In this document: piece after piece, positions 1-8,303 of the stretch | Numbering within the stretch: the first letter of the stretch is position 1 | How the letters are laid out: each line of letters opens with the position of its first letter | Origin: Microbacterium hydrocarbonoxydans | GTDB taxonomy: Bacteria; Actinomycetota; Actinomycetes; Actinomycetales; Microbacteriaceae | Length of the DNA stretch: 64,000 nucleotides | Assembly (NCBI RefSeq): GCF_904831005.1 | Contig: NZ_LR882982.1 | Span: 3,534,001 to 3,598,000, forward strand | Direction: 5' to 3' | Notes under the pieces: generated by a model | Told to the model about the DNA's origin: nothing | The model's database searches: none | The model's input: only the letters and a program-made list of their open reading frames with translations | Program-made: the position numbers and the translations under genes

Positions 1-1
1 G

Positions 2-400
2 ACGAGCGCGATCATCGCGTTGTCGCTGAACGTCGGCGGATACGGAGCCGAGGTGGTGCGCGCGGCGATCCTCTCCGTCCCGAAGGGGCAGTGGGAGGCT
101 GCGTACACGGTCGGCATGAACCGCACGCGCACGCTCACGCGTGTGATCCTGCCGCAGGCCGCTCGCGTCTCGGTGCCCCCACTGTCGAACACGTTCATCT
201 CGCTGGTGAAGGACACCTCGCTCGCGTCGCTGATCCTCGTCACCGAGCTCTTCAAGGTGGCGCAGCAGATCGCGGCGGCGACTCTGGAGTTCATGGTCGT
301 GTATCTGGCGGCCGCGCTGGTGTACTGGGTGATCTGTCTGGTGCTGTCGTTCGGCCAGAGCGCCCTCGAGAGGAGACTCGACCGCAATGTCGCTCACTGA
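2..400 (+). CDS. Polar amino-acid ABC transporter permease, 3' part
   Basis: This is the C-terminal 132 residues of an inner-membrane permease; the reading frame is open at the left edge, so the true start lies outside the window. The segment [12 protein letters not shown] followed by [33 protein letters not shown] sequence is the EAA loop typical of the HisM/GlnP family, which contacts the ATPase. Two hydrophobic helices follow (about residues 65-115). The frame overlaps the start of the ATPase gene by 14 bp, so the two are translationally coupled and form one importer. The substrate cannot be told from this piece; a polar or basic amino acid is likely from the family and from the lysE/lysG neighbours (inference). 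Confidence 0.9.
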   Translation, partial: TSAIIALSLNVGGYGAEVVRAAILSVPKGQWEAAYTVGMNRTRTLTRVILPQAARVSVPPLSNTFISLVKDTSLASLILVTELFKVAQQIAAATLEFMVVYLAAALVYWVICLVLSFGQSALERRLDRNVAH

Positions 401-1208
401 TCCGGCGCACGCGCCCAGGTCCACCGCAGATGCACTGCTGACCGCCCGCGGCCTGCACAAGCGCTTCGGCGACAACGAGGTGCTTCGGGGCATCGACCTC
501 ACGCTGCACCGCGGAGAGGTCGTCGTGCTGATCGGTCCGAGCGGATCGGGCAAGACGACGGTGCTGCGTGCGCTCAACGGACTCGAGACGCCGGATGCCG
601 GCACCATCGTCGTGGCCGGCGGCCCCGACATCGACTTCGCCCCCGCGGATCCGGTGTCGACGCGCATGCGCGCGCAGAAGCGTCTGGCCCTGCGCGATCG
701 GTCGGCCATGGTGTTCCAGCACCACAACCTCTTCCCGCACCTCACGGTGCTGCAGAACGTGATCGAAGGTCCGTGGCGGGTGCAGGGGAGGCCCAAGGCC
801 GAGGTGGTCGCCGAGGCCCGCGTCCTTCTCGCGCGAGTCGGGCTCTCCGACAAGGCGGATGCTCGACCGCACGAGCTCTCGGGCGGACAGCAGCAGCGCG
901 TGGGCATCGTGCGCGCGCTCGCTCTGCGACCCGATCTGCTGCTGTTCGACGAGCCGACGAGCGCGCTCGATCCCGAGCTCGTGGGTGAGGTGCTGCTGGT
1001 GATCAAGGAACTCGCCGACGAGGGATGGAGCATGGTCGTCGTGACGCACGAGCTGAGCTTCGCCCGCGAGGCGGCCGATCATGTGCTGTTCATGGACGGC
1101 GGCGTCGTGGCCGAGCAGGGCGCGCCGGCGCAGATCTTCGGAGACCCGCAGCACGAGCGCACCCAGCGCTTCCTGACCCGCATCCTCCGTCCGCTCGACG
1201 GCGACTGA
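387..1208 (+). CDS. Polar amino-acid ABC transporter ATP-binding protein
   Basis: This 273-residue cytoplasmic ATPase energises the permease encoded just upstream. Walker [10 protein letters not shown] is at about residues 50-58, the Q-loop lies in [13 protein letters not shown], the signature is [11 protein letters not shown], Walker B is [14 protein letters not shown] and the switch His is in VVTHELSFA. This set is that of the GlnQ/HisP family. The ATG at 387 overlaps the permease end by 14 bp. The N-terminus is about 15 residues longer than usual, so a slightly later start cannot be excluded. No binding-protein gene is visible here; it presumably lies upstream of the window. Confidence 0.93.
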   Translation: MSLTDPAHAPRSTADALLTARGLHKRFGDNEVLRGIDLTLHRGEVVVLIGPSGSGKTTVLRALNGLETPDAGTIVVAGGPDIDFAPADPVSTRMRAQKRLALRDRSAMVFQHHNLFPHLTVLQNVIEGPWRVQGRPKAEVVAEARVLLARVGLSDKADARPHELSGGQQQRVGIVRALALRPDLLLFDEPTSALDPELVGEVLLVIKELADEGWSMVVVTHELSFAREAADHVLFMDGGVVAEQGAPAQIFGDPQHERTQRFLTRILRPLDGD

Positions 1209-1215
1209 CAGCCGA

Positions 1216-1899
1216 TCAGCCGGCGAGCACGGGCAGCACGAGGCTGATGGCGATCACGATCATCACGACGGCGATGATGCCGTCGAGGATCCGCCACGAG
1301 CGCTCGGTGCGCAGCCACCGGCCGAGATGGCGCGCGCCGAATCCCAGGGCCGTGAACCAGATGATGCTCGCGGCGATCGCGCCTGCCGCGAACAGCCAGC
1401 GCTCGTCGCCGTGCGTCGCCGCGATGGATCCGAGCATGAGCACGGTGTCGAGATACACATGCGGGTTCAGCCAGGTGAGGGCGAGCACGGTGAGCAGCAC
1501 GGGTGCGAGGGCGGTGCGGGGGGTGGTGCCCGTCGTGAGCGTGGCTGTCGCCGTGCGGCCGGTCGCCGCGTCGGTGCTCTGCGCGACGGCATTCGCGTCG
1601 GTCACCTGCAGTTCCTCGCCGCCCCGCCAGGCCCGGCGGGCTGCCAGCACGCCGTAGACCAGCAGGAATGCGGCACCGGCCCAGCGTGCGACGACCACGA
1701 GCCACGGGGCGGCGGAGATCACGACTCCGAGTCCGGCGACCCCGGCAGCGATGAGCAGTGCGTCCGACACCGCGCACACGACGACGACGGGAAGCACGTG
1801 CTCGCGCCGGATGCCCTGCCGCAGCACGAAGACGTTCTGGGCGCCGATCGCGACGATGAGGGAGAGACCGAGTCCGAGACCCGAGAACACGGAGAGCAT
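1216..1899 (-). CDS. lysE: LysE/ArgO family basic amino-acid exporter
   Basis: A 227-residue membrane protein of the LysE family, which exports L-lysine and/or L-arginine. The N-terminus has the family hallmark [16 protein letters not shown], and about six hydrophobic segments follow, with a short polar Thr/Ala-rich loop around residues 95-120. It is transcribed divergently from a LysG/ArgP-type regulator 70 bp away, the standard lysE-lysG arrangement in actinobacteria. A -10 box TACCGT on the minus strand lies exactly 6 nt before the ATG, so the mRNA is probably leaderless. Expression is likely switched on by intracellular basic amino acids through the neighbouring regulator (inference from the family). 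Confidence 0.9.
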   Translation of the reverse strand: MLSVFSGLGLGLSLIVAIGAQNVFVLRQGIRREHVLPVVVVCAVSDALLIAAGVAGLGVVISAAPWLVVVARWAGAAFLLVYGVLAARRAWRGGEELQVTDANAVAQSTDAATGRTATATLTTGTTPRTALAPVLLTVLALTWLNPHVYLDTVLMLGSIAATHGDERWLFAAGAIAASIIWFTALGFGARHLGRWLRTERSWRILDGIIAVVMIVIAISLVLPVLAG

Positions 1900-1905
1900 G
1901 TGTCA

Positions 1906-1911
1906 ACGGTA
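1906..1911 (-). promoter_or_regulatory. -10 box of lysE, leaderless
   Basis: On the minus strand the hexamer reads TACCGT and is separated from the lysE ATG by exactly 6 nt, placing the predicted transcription start on the start codon. Confidence 0.55.
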
Positions 1912-1956
1912 GGACCGCTCGAGCAACAGCGCCAGCGAGGATTCCTTGTGAACCAT

Positions 1957-1962
1957 TAGCAT
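1957..1962 (+). promoter_or_regulatory. -10 box of lysG, near-leaderless
   Basis: TAGCAT stands 7 nt before the GTG start of the regulator. Together with the lysE -10 on the other strand it leaves only about 45 bp for shared operators, so regulator and exporter probably share one control region. Confidence 0.45.
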
Positions 1963-1969
1963 CGCTCAT

Positions 1970-2842
1970 GTGAAGATCGATCCCGAACTCGCGTCCACGG
2001 TGGCGGCTGTCGCCGACGAGGGCACGCTCGACGCGGCATCCCGAGTGCTGCAGATCACGCCATCGGCAGTCAGCCAACGTCTCAAGGCGCTCGAGCAGCA
2101 GCTCGGCCGTGTGCTGATCGTCAGATCGAAGCCCGCCCGGCTCACCGAAGCGGGGGAGGCGGTGGTGCGGCTCGCGCGACAGGTGGCCCTGCTCGAGCAC
2201 GACGCCCTCGGTGGACTCGGGCTCGACGGCGACGCACCGCGCATCCGCGTACCTCTGGCCGTCAACGCGGACTCGATGGCGACCTGGTTCCTCCCGCCGA
2301 TCGCGCGGCTGGCCGCCACGCACGACATCGACGTCGATCTGCACCGCGACGATCAGAACTTCACGGCCCGCCTCCTCGAGTCGGGCACGGTGATGGCGGC
2401 GGTGACGAGCGAGCAGACGCCGGTGGCGGGATGCTCCGTCACCCCGCTCGGCGTGCTGGAGTACCGGGCGATGGCGGAGGTGCGCTTCGCCGAACGGTGG
2501 TTCCCTGACGGAGCCACCGCGGAGGCTCTGGCGGCTGCGCCCTTCGTCGACTTCGACAGGCGCGACACTCTGCAGCACGCGTGGCTCCGGTCGAGGGGAG
2601 TCGCGCAGCAGGGCGTGCCGCGTCACTATGTTCCGGCCTCCCACGATTTCGCGCTCGCGGTGCGGTTGGGGCTCGGATGGGGGATGGTCCCGCGCCTGCA
2701 GCACGATGACGCCCTCGTGCCGCTCGGCGGGGATCCGGTGCGGGTGGCGCTCTATTGGCAGCAGTGGAACCTGCGCTCCGACCTGCTCGACCTGATCGCG
2801 GCAGAGGTGGCCGACGAAGCTCGCCAGGTGCTCGTCCGCTGA
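1970..2842 (+). CDS. lysG: LysR-family regulator, LysG/ArgP type
   Basis: A 290-residue transcription factor. The N-terminal winged helix-turn-helix (residues 1-60) contains ASRVLQITPSAVSQRLKALEQQLG, characteristic of the ArgP/LysG/IciA branch of LysR proteins, and the C-terminal part is a substrate-binding-like effector domain. LysG proteins activate the divergent lysine/arginine exporter when basic amino acids accumulate. The GTG at 1970 is chosen because the helix-turn-helix begins right after it and a -10 box lies 7 nt upstream. The partnership with lysE follows from gene order. Confidence 0.9.
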   Translation: MKIDPELASTVAAVADEGTLDAASRVLQITPSAVSQRLKALEQQLGRVLIVRSKPARLTEAGEAVVRLARQVALLEHDALGGLGLDGDAPRIRVPLAVNADSMATWFLPPIARLAATHDIDVDLHRDDQNFTARLLESGTVMAAVTSEQTPVAGCSVTPLGVLEYRAMAEVRFAERWFPDGATAEALAAAPFVDFDRRDTLQHAWLRSRGVAQQGVPRHYVPASHDFALAVRLGLGWGMVPRLQHDDALVPLGGDPVRVALYWQQWNLRSDLLDLIAAEVADEARQVLVR

Positions 2843-2892
2843 TGCTGCGACGCGGGCGCAGGATCGCCTGATAGGAGCGGATTTCTGCTGAA

Positions 2893-2902
2893 TGAACGTT
2901 CA
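2893..2902 (+). promoter_or_regulatory. 10-bp palindrome, candidate operator
   Basis: tgaacgttca is a perfect palindrome in the 199-bp non-coding stretch between lysG and the first exported surface protein. Such a short palindrome would suit a TetR- or XRE-type repressor, but no cognate regulator is adjacent; the role is a guess. Confidence 0.3.
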
Positions 2903-3041
2903 ATCGAATCGTCGATAACCCTTGTGATCGGCCATTATCTGGATCAGGATGGCTCGCAACACCTGAATACGTGGATGCAGATCACCGCGGCGTGATCATT
3001 CCCAGGCGTCCGCGAGAGCCGATTCCTGAGGGGGAACGACA

Positions 3042-3665
3042 ATGGCTACGAAGGATACGCAACGCAAGGTTCTGGCGGTTCTGGCGGGAGGAGTGGTGCT
3101 CGGCGTGGGCGTCGGGGTGACCCTCGCGGCGTGGAATGACTCGGAGTTCGCGACCGGAACGTTCGCGGCCGGCTCCTTCAACCTCGAGGGCTCGACGACG
3201 AGCGCCACGGCCGACTACGCCGATCACAACGTCGACGACGGCGATGCCGCCGCGTCACTGGTCTTCCAGCTGCCCGAGGTCGCCTCGTCGATGTCGCCGG
3301 GCGACGTCGTCTACGCGCCGTTCTGGGTGCGCCTCGACAGCACCACGACCAATGACGCGACGCTCGTTCCGGCGGGGATCACCGCGGGGACAGGCGGCAA
3401 CGAGGCGAACCTGTCCTACACGGTGACGGCGATCGCCGCTGCTGATGTCTGCGATGCGACGGCCGCGGGCACGGTGGTCGCGACCGGCGCGACGCTGAGC
3501 GACCAGACGGGCGCGACCTCGGTGCCGCTGACGCAAGGAGCCACAGCCGGCACCGCGGGTACTCCTGTGCAGCTCTGCTTCGCCGTCACCGCCGGCGCCG
3601 ATCTCGAGCAGGGCGACCTCGCGACAGCGACGTGGGAGTTCACAGCCACCTCCATAGACAACTGA
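3042..3665 (+). CDS. Exported protein with SipW/TasA-type signal region (first copy)
   Basis: A 207-residue secreted protein of unknown function. A basic start and a long hydrophobic segment (about residues 9-30) are followed by LAAWNDSEFATGTFAAG around residue 31. That W-N-D-S-E(Y/F) block after the hydrophobic core is the signature of proteins cleaved by SipW-type signal peptidases (TasA/CalY-like, alternate signal peptide). The mature part is Ala/Thr/Gly-rich with predicted beta character and two Cys in its second half. It is the first gene of a five-gene locus that includes its likely peptidase. By analogy with TasA it could be a surface or matrix fibre subunit (inference). The start is preceded by gaggggg. 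Confidence 0.8.
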   Translation: MATKDTQRKVLAVLAGGVVLGVGVGVTLAAWNDSEFATGTFAAGSFNLEGSTTSATADYADHNVDDGDAAASLVFQLPEVASSMSPGDVVYAPFWVRLDSTTTNDATLVPAGITAGTGGNEANLSYTVTAIAAADVCDATAAGTVVATGATLSDQTGATSVPLTQGATAGTAGTPVQLCFAVTAGADLEQGDLATATWEFTATSIDN

Positions 3666-3667
3666 TC

Positions 3668-4285
3668 ATGGCTGACACCCGCAGCGGCATGCGGGCGGCG
3701 AAGCGACTGCGCTCCCGCCGGATACGCGCCCTGCTCGCGGCCGGACTGGTGTTCGGGGTCGGTGCGACGATGACTCTCGCCGCCTGGAACGACTCCGAAT
3801 ACGGCAGCACGACCTTCACCGCCGGCCGCTTCGACATCGTGGGTGCCACCGACGGCACGACGTTCTCGAGCCATCCGGTGGGAACGCCCGCCGCCCTGAC
3901 CTTCACGGCACCGTTCACCGCCATGGTTCCCGGCAGCACCGTGTACTCGCTCTTCAGCGTGCGCACGGCGAACCCCTCGGTCGCCGGCTCGCTGCAGCTG
4001 AGCGTCGTGTCGACCACGGGCACGGGGCTCGGCACCTATCTGCGCTACGGCGTGCGTGCGATCGGCGGCACGACCTGCAACGGCACGACCTATGCGGCCG
4101 GAACCTCGGTGGTCCCCGACAACTCCGCGATGAACACGGCAGGCACGACGACGCAGGCAGTGGCGGCGAACTCGGGAACGACCGTCAACTACTGCTTCGC
4201 GGTCTCGCTTCCCGCGGCGACCGACAACACCGCGCAGGGGCTGACCGCCGTGCAGACCTGGCAGATCCTCGGAACGGCCTCGTGA
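3668..4285 (+). CDS. Exported protein with SipW/TasA-type signal region (second copy)
   Basis: A 205-residue paralogue of the preceding gene, starting 2 bp after its stop. The ATG at 3668 is preferred over an upstream in-frame ATG at 3632 that would run into the first gene. A strongly basic N-terminus (Arg/Lys up to residue 20) precedes the hydrophobic core, and the signature LAAWNDSEYGSTTFTAG begins at about residue 37. The mature region is Thr/Ser/Gly-rich with two Cys near the C-terminal half, like its neighbour. It is probably processed by the signal peptidase encoded immediately downstream and assembled with the first copy; function is otherwise unknown. Confidence 0.8.
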   Translation: MADTRSGMRAAKRLRSRRIRALLAAGLVFGVGATMTLAAWNDSEYGSTTFTAGRFDIVGATDGTTFSSHPVGTPAALTFTAPFTAMVPGSTVYSLFSVRTANPSVAGSLQLSVVSTTGTGLGTYLRYGVRAIGGTTCNGTTYAAGTSVVPDNSAMNTAGTTTQAVAANSGTTVNYCFAVSLPAATDNTAQGLTAVQTWQILGTAS

Positions 4286-4286
4286 G

Positions 4287-4901
4287 ATGGCGAGCGAGCC
4301 GACCACCGACGCGCCGCTCACGAGGCGCAGCCTGCGCGAGTCGGCGGATGCCGGAGCGCCGAACACCCTCGAGACGCCGCCTTCGCCAGCGCGAGGAGGG
4401 CGCGGAGTAGGGCGGATGCTGGGCGACATCGTGCTGTGGGTGGCCGCCGTCGCGGGTGTCGCCTGCATGGTTCTCGTGGTGCTCGCGCTGACCGCCCACA
4501 TCACGCTCATCATGTTCCGCACGGGATCGATGTCCCCGACGATCCCCGCAGGCGCCGTCGCCGTCGTGCAGCGGGTGCCGGCATCCGCCATCGAGGTCGG
4601 CGATGTCGTCACCGTCGACCGGCCGGGCGATCTGCCGGTGACCCACCGGGTCACCTCTGTCGAGACGGGCGACGACCCCGGACAGCGGATCATCACCATG
4701 CGCGGTGACGCCAACGCCGACGACGACCCGTTCCCCTATGAGGTGACCTCGGTACGCGTCGTGCTGTTCTCGGTGCCGGGCGTCGCGACGGCCATCGCCG
4801 GGCTCGGGGATCCCCGAGTGCTCGGCGGGCTCACGATCGGTGCGACCGTGCTGGTGGTGTGGGCGTTCTGGCCCCGCGCGGCGCGCGAGGTGCGCGGATG
4901 A
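4287..4901 (+). CDS. Signal peptidase I, SipW (ER-like) type
   Basis: A 204-residue membrane protease that removes signal peptides. One transmembrane helix (about 47-70) leads into MFRTGSMSPTIPAG with the nucleophile Ser81. The general base is His120 in VTHRVTSVE, where ordinary bacterial signal peptidases have Lys, and MRGDANADDDP supplies the conserved Asp141. Ser-His-Asp is the catalytic set of SipW and eukaryotic signal peptidase. A second hydrophobic helix lies near the C-terminus. It sits between genes for three proteins with SipW-type signal regions and is surely their dedicated peptidase. It starts 1 bp after the previous stop and overlaps the next gene by ATGA. Confidence 0.9.
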   Translation: MASEPTTDAPLTRRSLRESADAGAPNTLETPPSPARGGRGVGRMLGDIVLWVAAVAGVACMVLVVLALTAHITLIMFRTGSMSPTIPAGAVAVVQRVPASAIEVGDVVTVDRPGDLPVTHRVTSVETGDDPGQRIITMRGDANADDDPFPYEVTSVRVVLFSVPGVATAIAGLGDPRVLGGLTIGATVLVVWAFWPRAAREVRG

Positions 4902-5557
4902 GGCGGAGGGCCCGAGGGCCGATGCTCCTGGCGATCGCGGGATGGGCGATCGCCGGCATCGCCGCGCTCGGCGTCGGCGACCCGGCGGCGGCCGCTCCGA
5001 CGACCGACGTGGTGCAGGGGCAGGTGCTCCGGCTGGTCTCCGTCGCCGACTGGGGTGCGGCATCGAGTCTGCGACCGGGGCAGCGGGTGAGGTGGGACGT
5101 GACGGTGAGCGCCGATGCCCCCGACCCCGGCACCGTGCGCATCGGCATCAGCGCACGCGGCGATGCCGATCTGCTCGTCGACGCGCACGTGTGCATGCGG
5201 GCATGGGAGGGTGCGGAGTGCCCCGGGGGTGCGCGAGCGCTGAGACTCGAGTGGCCGCTGCCGCGCGATGGCGTGGAGGTGCCGCTGGTCGAGATGGCCG
5301 AGGACGATGTCGCGCATCTGCGACTCTCGATCGCTCTCGACGGACCGGAGCAGGGCAGCACGGATGTGCGCGTGCACGCTCAGGGCGCGGGGGAGTCGGC
5401 GGCGATCGGTCCCGACGGAGGGCTCGCGGCCACGGGCCCGCCCGCAGATGTGCGGTGGGTGATCGTCGTGGGGGGAGTGCTGCTCGTCGCCGGCACGGCC
5501 TCCGCCCTCCTCCGACGTCGCACGGATCCCCCCGGCGCTCCCGGGATGGACTCATGA
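4898..5557 (+). CDS. Membrane-anchored protein with LAXTG-like C-terminal signal
   Basis: A 219-residue protein with no family I recognise. It has an N-terminal signal peptide (basic residues then AIAGWAIAGIAALG), an extracellular domain of about 140 residues with two Cys (C99, C108), and a C-terminal LAATG at 176-180 followed by a hydrophobic helix (187-205) and RRR. That tripartite end resembles a sorting signal for class E sortases, which use LAXTG in high-GC Gram-positives (family knowledge). The ATG at 4898 overlaps the peptidase stop as ATGA. Position suggests it anchors or caps the exported proteins of this locus; no sortase gene is in the window. Confidence 0.65.
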   Translation: MRRRARGPMLLAIAGWAIAGIAALGVGDPAAAAPTTDVVQGQVLRLVSVADWGAASSLRPGQRVRWDVTVSADAPDPGTVRIGISARGDADLLVDAHVCMRAWEGAECPGGARALRLEWPLPRDGVEVPLVEMAEDDVAHLRLSIALDGPEQGSTDVRVHAQGAGESAAIGPDGGLAATGPPADVRWVIVVGGVLLVAGTASALLRRRTDPPGAPGMDS

Positions 5558-6096
5558 CCGGGCAGATGCGGCACCGCGTGCTCGCCGGAGTCGCCGGCGT
5601 CGCCCTCCTCGCGAGCGTGGCGATCACTCCCGCAGCGCAGGTGACCGATGCCGCCTTCACGGATCGCGAGTACGCGACCGCGACGTTCGCGGCGTTCGAC
5701 GTGCCCGAACCTGTCAGCTCCCAAGTGCCCGGCTGCACGGCTCAGAGCGGCCTGGCAGGCCTCAACCCCACCGTGAGGATCTACTGGCGGGTGCCTGCCG
5801 GAGCCACCGGTCTCTCCCTGACCAACGCGGAGTTCGGTCTGGCCAACAATGCGGGACTGCTCGAGCCGATCCTCAGCGACCTGCTGCAGAACGTCAGCAC
5901 GTCGGGGACGCCGACGGCCTATGTGACGACGATCAGCGGGGCTCTCCTGGCCAACATCCTCGGCGGATCGAAGACACTGGGGATCCGCTTCAGCGGACCC
6001 GGGGGATGGAAATCGCACTGGCTGGTCGCGACCGCCTCTTTCGGACTGCTCGGCGCGAATCCGCAGTGCGTCATGAGCACTCGCCTCAGCTACTGA
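5554..6096 (+). CDS. Exported protein with SipW/TasA-type signal region (third, divergent copy)
   Basis: A 180-residue secreted protein starting at an ATGA overlap with the previous gene. The N-terminus has a hydrophobic core (about 8-27), and after it TDAAFTDREYATATFAAF, a diverged form of the W-N-D-S-E-Y block seen in the first two exported proteins (Phe35 replaces Trp). Two Cys, one near residue 62 and one near the C-terminus, could form a disulfide. It closes the five-gene surface locus. Its function is unknown; a minor or adaptor subunit of the same structure is plausible. Confidence 0.7.
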   Translation: MTGQMRHRVLAGVAGVALLASVAITPAAQVTDAAFTDREYATATFAAFDVPEPVSSQVPGCTAQSGLAGLNPTVRIYWRVPAGATGLSLTNAEFGLANNAGLLEPILSDLLQNVSTSGTPTAYVTTISGALLANILGGSKTLGIRFSGPGGWKSHWLVATASFGLLGANPQCVMSTRLSY

Positions 6097-6106
6097 GGGG
6101 GCAGAG

Positions 6107-6799
6107 TCAGTCGGCCAGAGCCAGGGCGCGGAAGGCGTCGCGCTCGCGCAGATGCTCTCGGCGGCTGGCGGCAGCGGCGGCCGTCGCCTCGGCGATCCGC
6201 GTCGGCACCTGCTGGCCCGTGGTGCGTCGGTACAGCTCGTCGATGAGGTCGGTGGCGAGGCCCACGAGCTTCGCGATCTCGCGATCGTCGCGATCGATCC
6301 AGACGCAGCGCGGTTCGTCGTGGATGGGCGCGAAGTCGACGTGCTCCTCCCATACGAACAGCGTGCGCTCGGCGCCCAGCACGTGCTGCTGCCACCACAC
6401 CTGGCGGAGGTAGGTGCGGGGGATGCCCCGGAAGGCCTTGTTCGTCGTCTTGATCTCGGCGAGCTTGACGCGTCCGTCCGCATCCACGGCGATGCCGTCG
6501 GGGGTCGCGAGGTGACGGTGCTCGACCTCGGCGCGGAACAGTGCGGAAGACGGCAGGATGCCGTGGGTCGCGGCGACCCATGCGGCGATCTCGGGCTCGC
6601 GGCGTCGCCCGTGATCGGTGTACGCATTGCCGCCGAAGCGAGGGCCTCCGCCGAGCTTCGAGTCGGCCGCGCGCGCGATCGACCTCTCACTCGTGAGTCC
6701 CGCCACGTCGGTCGCGGTGATCCCGCGCGAACGTGCCCGCATCCAGGCCACGCGGTCACGGGAATCCGCGACGATGCGAGCTTGGAGTTCCGGGGTCAC
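6107..6799 (-). CDS. YqaJ-type exonuclease-fold nuclease
   Basis: A 230-residue protein of the YqaJ/lambda-exonuclease superfamily. The active-site pattern is visible in order: GRRREPEIAAW (Glu), LATPDGIAVD (Asp), KLAEIKTTN (Glu-x-Lys) and VWWQQHVLG (Gln), all in the first 150 residues, followed by an Ala-rich helical tail. Relatives work in phage recombination or DNA repair. Here it is a single gene with no phage genes around it, so a housekeeping or exapted role is likely; its partner is unknown. It starts with GTG at 6799 with a -10 box 6 nt upstream, and converges with the surface locus. Confidence 0.8.
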   Translation of the reverse strand: MTPELQARIVADSRDRVAWMRARSRGITATDVAGLTSERSIARAADSKLGGGPRFGGNAYTDHGRRREPEIAAWVAATHGILPSSALFRAEVEHRHLATPDGIAVDADGRVKLAEIKTTNKAFRGIPRTYLRQVWWQQHVLGAERTLFVWEEHVDFAPIHDEPRCVWIDRDDREIAKLVGLATDLIDELYRRTTGQQVPTRIAEATAAAAASRREHLRERDAFRALALAD

Positions 6800-6805
6800 C
6801 TATCG

Positions 6806-6811
6806 AGCGTA
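6806..6811 (-). promoter_or_regulatory. -10 box of the YqaJ-type gene, leaderless
   Basis: On the minus strand the hexamer is TACGCT, ending 6 nt before the GTG start codon. Confidence 0.5.
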
Positions 6812-6886
6812 ACCCTCTCCGCCGACGCTCCGGTCGCGCACACGCCGCTCACACCCATCCCTCGACGCGTGCTGTGCGCCGACGGG

Positions 6887-8251
6887 TCAGCCGTGTGCGG
6901 GCCACCCCGTGGGGCCGGAGGATCCGGCGACGTAATCGTCGAGAGGAACACGGCCCTCCCGCCACGCCTCGAGGATGGGCGCCACGATCCGCCAGGACTG
7001 CTCAGCGGCGTCGCCCCGCACGGCGAGCATCGGATCGCCGTCGAGAACCCCCGACAGCACCTCGGCGTACGCCTTGAGCGCTCCCTCTCCGAGCTCGGCG
7101 GTCAGCGTCGCCCGTTCCAGCTCGAACGGGTCCTCCGAGGCGTTGAGGTTGAGCTCGAGCGACATCCGGTCGGGTCCGAGCGAGAAGCGCAGCACCGCTC
7201 CGTCCGACGTGCCCGTGAGTCCGCGCGGCAGGTGCCGGACAGGGCGGAAGCGCACCACGATCTCCCTGGCCGGCGTGCCGAGAGCCTTGCCGGAGCGGAG
7301 CCGGAACGGGATGCCCGCCCAACGGGCGTTCCGCACCTCGAAGGTGGCCTCGGCGAGCGTCTCGGTCTCTCGAGTCGGGTCGACGCCCGGCTCGTCGACG
7401 TACGACGGCTTCGGCGTGCCGTCGATCTCGCCGGCGGTGTATCGGGCCCGACGCGACGATGCGGAAGCGTCATCGCCCCACACCGTGGTCGCGCGCAGCA
7501 CCGCGCCGGTGGCTGCGCGGAAGTCGACGTCGTCGAGAGTGGCCGGCTCCTCCATCGCGAGCACGGCCAGCACCTGCAGCAGGTGGCTCTGGATCATGTC
7601 GACCAGGGCGCCTGCGTGGTCGTAGTAGCCGGCACGTCCCTCGAGTGCGAGGGCTTCGTCGTACACGATGTCGACCGATTCGATGCTCTCGGCAGACCAG
7701 AGCGGCTCGAGGATGCGGTTCGCGAACCGTGCCCCGAGCAGGTTCAGCGTCGTCGAGCGACCCAGGAAGTGGTCGACGCGGAACACCTGGCTCTCGGGTA
7801 CGAGCGCGGTCAGGATGCGGTTCAGCTCGCGGGCACCGGCCTCGTCGGTGCCGAAGGGCTTCTCCATGACGAGCATCGTGCCCGGTGGCAGCATGTCGGG
7901 CGTGAGAGCCGCGATGCACGCGGCCGCGACGGCCGGAGGCACCGCGAAGTAGACGGCCACCTGGCCGGTGAGTCCGTCCAGCCGCGCGCGCAGCTCATCC
8001 GCCCGGGTGATGTCGGTGCGCCGGTACGTGACGTCCACGCGTGCGGCCGCGGCCTCGGCGTCCATCGTCGCGAACGCCGTCTTCACGACGGTCTGCAGCT
8101 CGGCATCTGTCCATTCCTCGCGGTCCGCGCCGATGATCCGCACCGAACGTGCGGGCTCTCTCGTCAGCAGCTGGCCCAGTGCGGGCAGGAGGAGCCGAGA
8201 GGTGAGGTCGCCACCGGCTCCGAGGATCACCAGCGTCGTCGCATCGATCAT
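6887..8251 (-). CDS. zwf: Glucose-6-phosphate dehydrogenase (short paralogue)
   Basis: A 454-residue cytoplasmic enzyme oxidising glucose 6-phosphate to 6-phosphogluconolactone with NADP. The dinucleotide site GAGGDLTSRLLLPAL is at residues 10-25, the MEKPFG segment near 130 and the catalytic RVDHFLGR near 160. It is shorter than typical actinobacterial Zwf (about 490-515) and stands outside the usual tkt-tal-zwf-opcA operon, so it is probably a second copy. It is divergent from a GH15 glucosidase/trehalase with 52 bp between starts, which links glucose release to the pentose phosphate pathway (inference). The ATG has a -10 box 6 nt upstream. Confidence 0.9.
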   Translation of the reverse strand: MIDATTLVILGAGGDLTSRLLLPALGQLLTREPARSVRIIGADREEWTDAELQTVVKTAFATMDAEAAAARVDVTYRRTDITRADELRARLDGLTGQVAVYFAVPPAVAAACIAALTPDMLPPGTMLVMEKPFGTDEAGARELNRILTALVPESQVFRVDHFLGRSTTLNLLGARFANRILEPLWSAESIESVDIVYDEALALEGRAGYYDHAGALVDMIQSHLLQVLAVLAMEEPATLDDVDFRAATGAVLRATTVWGDDASASSRRARYTAGEIDGTPKPSYVDEPGVDPTRETETLAEATFEVRNARWAGIPFRLRSGKALGTPAREIVVRFRPVRHLPRGLTGTSDGAVLRFSLGPDRMSLELNLNASEDPFELERATLTAELGEGALKAYAEVLSGVLDGDPMLAVRGDAAEQSWRIVAPILEAWREGRVPLDDYVAGSSGPTGWPAHG

Positions 8252-8257
8252 GCTCTC

Positions 8258-8263
8258 ACCGTA
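8258..8263 (-). promoter_or_regulatory. -10 box of zwf, leaderless
   Basis: TACGGT on the minus strand ends 6 nt before the zwf ATG. Confidence 0.5.
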
Positions 8264-8291
8264 ACCGCTCGCACCGACCGGGTGAAGATGC

Positions 8292-8297
8292 CAGACT
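8292..8297 (+). promoter_or_regulatory. -10 box of the GH15 gene, leaderless
   Basis: CAGACT ends 6 nt before the ATG at 8304. It lies back-to-back with the zwf promoter. Confidence 0.45.
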
Positions 8298-8303
8298 CGG
8301 TCG

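Noticed and set aside
3632..3667. Upstream ATG for the second exported surface protein
   Set aside because: It would overlap the end of the first gene and add 12 non-signal residues; the ATG at 3668 directly follows the stop.
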